NCBI RefSeq assembly: GCF_000149955.1
Contig: NC_030986.1
Location: 2,239,886 to 2,303,885, forward strand
Origin: Fusarium oxysporum f. sp. lycopersici 4287
Taxonomy: Eukaryota > Ascomycota > Sordariomycetes > Hypocreales > Nectriaceae
Direction of reading: 5' to 3'
DNA length: 64,000 nt
Below, one piece after another: positions 63,075 through 64,000 of the stretch. The notes beneath the pieces were generated by a model. That model was not told the DNA's origin. It saw nothing but the letters and a program-made list of their open reading frames with translations, and did not search any database. Numbering within the stretch: position 1 is the first letter of the stretch; each line of letters opens with the position of its first letter. A program made the translations under genes and the position numbers.

Positions 63075-64000
63075 ATGCCTCCTCGACGCTCTCACAAAAA
63101 GTCTCGGGCGGGTTGTCGGAGGTGTAAGAATAGGAAGATAAAAGTAGGTCTTATCGATCCTCTGCTAATGCCTCAACGCATCGCACCATATTGCACGCTT
63201 GCCGTTCAAACATAGACATTCTTCGCGTTGGCTTGAATGGCCCCCCCCCAGACTGTTGGTCTTTTTGGACGCCTGGACTGACTCGAAATTCCCATTGGTT
63301 GTAGTGCGACGAGGTTCACCCACGATGTGGTAATTGTGCCAAGCACGGCGTTCCTTGCGATTTCAGCAACCCCGATGTTCTCGAAGAACTTGCCATATCA
63401 ACTAATACCAGTACTGAGAGTATCGGCGCACCTACTCCCTCGCCTGCGCCGACTGTCAACTTCAATTCTGCTCCAAGAACGCCGCTACCACGCCCACGTG
63501 CCCCTTCAAGTCCAGCAAGAGCGCCGCGACCAAACCCTTCCCCTCCCACTTCCGTCTACTCGCAACCTTCGATAAGCTCGTCCACCAACACCATAGACCA
63601 TGGCGAACGAATGCTCGAGCTGCGTTTGATGCATCACTACACCAATGTCACCTCCAAGACGCTCCTGACCAACTCGCCTGCCGCTGAGGATATCTGGCAG
63701 CGTGCCGTCCCACAGATGGCCTTCTCTGGCAATGGCAAGACGTACCTCGCCGACGCCATCTTGTCTGTCGCAGCCCTCCATCTACGCTCCATGTCTCCGA
63801 ATGACAAAGCATTGGTGCGCGCTTCACATGCTTACTCGGCCTCCTCTCTTTCTGCATTCGGGGCGTCGCTAGGCTCCGGCATTACACCCGACAATGCGGA
63901 GCCTCTGTTCCTCACAGCGACGCTAATTGCTTTCCAAGCCAGTGCCTCTCGCATCTTTGTCAAGGACGACGGGGATTCTGCCCCTGGGGATTCAACGAGT
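63075..64000 (+). CDS. Zn2Cys6 (fungal binuclear cluster) transcription factor, 3' end outside the window
   Basis: Exons 63075-63143 and 63305 to the window end give the first 255 residues. The Zn2Cys6 cluster is split by a 161-base intron between CRRCKNRKIK and CDEVHPRCGNC; with the join all six cysteines are present (CxxC, six residues, C, six residues, CxxC, six residues, C). A basic stretch (PPRRSHKKSRAG) precedes it. A Pro/Ser/Thr-rich linker follows, then ERMLELRLMHHYTNVTSKTL, which resembles the start of the regulatory region of Upc2-like and related fungal regulators. Targets unknown. The ATG at 63075 follows a CT-rich leader and gives the usual family start. Confidence 0.92.

Overview
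This window looks like nuclear DNA of a filamentous ascomycete, most likely a Sordariomycete of the order Hypocreales and plausibly Fusarium or a relative. The signs are genes on both strands broken by short introns of about 43-260 bases with GTRNGT donors and YAG acceptors, long pyrimidine-rich leaders, dispersed short AGGTACCT-type palindromes between genes, and fungal families such as a COT1-type NDR kinase, an Rsc7/Swp82 subunit, a fungal amidoligase, a DUF7707 secreted protein and a Zn2Cys6 regulator. The genus is inferred from overall resemblance; no rRNA or marker gene was found to settle it. There are two assembly gaps, one of 530 N and one of exactly 100 N.

Layout from left to right. 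1-3.9 kb: intergenic DNA and a CT-rich leader. 3.9-4.9 kb: a Pho85-type cyclin (+). 6.8-9.2 kb: the convergent pair fyv6/FAM192A (+) and tim54 (-). 9.2-11.6 kb: intergenic with the 530-N gap. 11.6-13.7 kb: cot1 kinase (+), interrupted by the 100-N gap and three single-base frameshifts. 14.4-16.8 kb: prp11/SF3A2 (-) and a class III aminotransferase (-). 17.6-22.5 kb: the convergent pair nug1 (+) and dis3 (-). 22.5-31.6 kb: about 9 kb with no recognisable gene, the last 2.5 kb looking like the leader of rsc7. 31.6-36.5 kb: rsc7 (+) converging on dpb4 (-). 38.2-38.9 kb: a single-pass membrane protein (-). 39-48 kb: a second gene desert. 48.2-51.5 kb: two damaged genes (-), an amidoligase-like gene and a DUF7707 secreted protein. 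55.6-58.9 kb: the convergent pair of an F-box protein (+) and cystathionine gamma-lyase (-). 63.1-64.0 kb: the 5' part of a Zn2Cys6 transcription factor (+), cut by the window edge.

Most genes are housekeeping: ribosome export (nug1), RNA decay (dis3), splicing (prp11, fyv6), mitochondrial import (tim54), chromatin and replication (rsc7, dpb4), polar growth (cot1), cell-cycle or nutrient signalling (cyclin) and transsulfuration (cys3). They form no pathway cluster, and I found no novel multi-gene system. The observations most worth checking are the run of single-base lesions in cot1 around the gap, the two neighbouring damaged genes at 48-51.5 kb, a glutamate-1-semialdehyde-aminomutase-like enzyme in a fungus, the recurring AGGTACCT/ACCTAGGT palindromes, and the two gene-free blocks.
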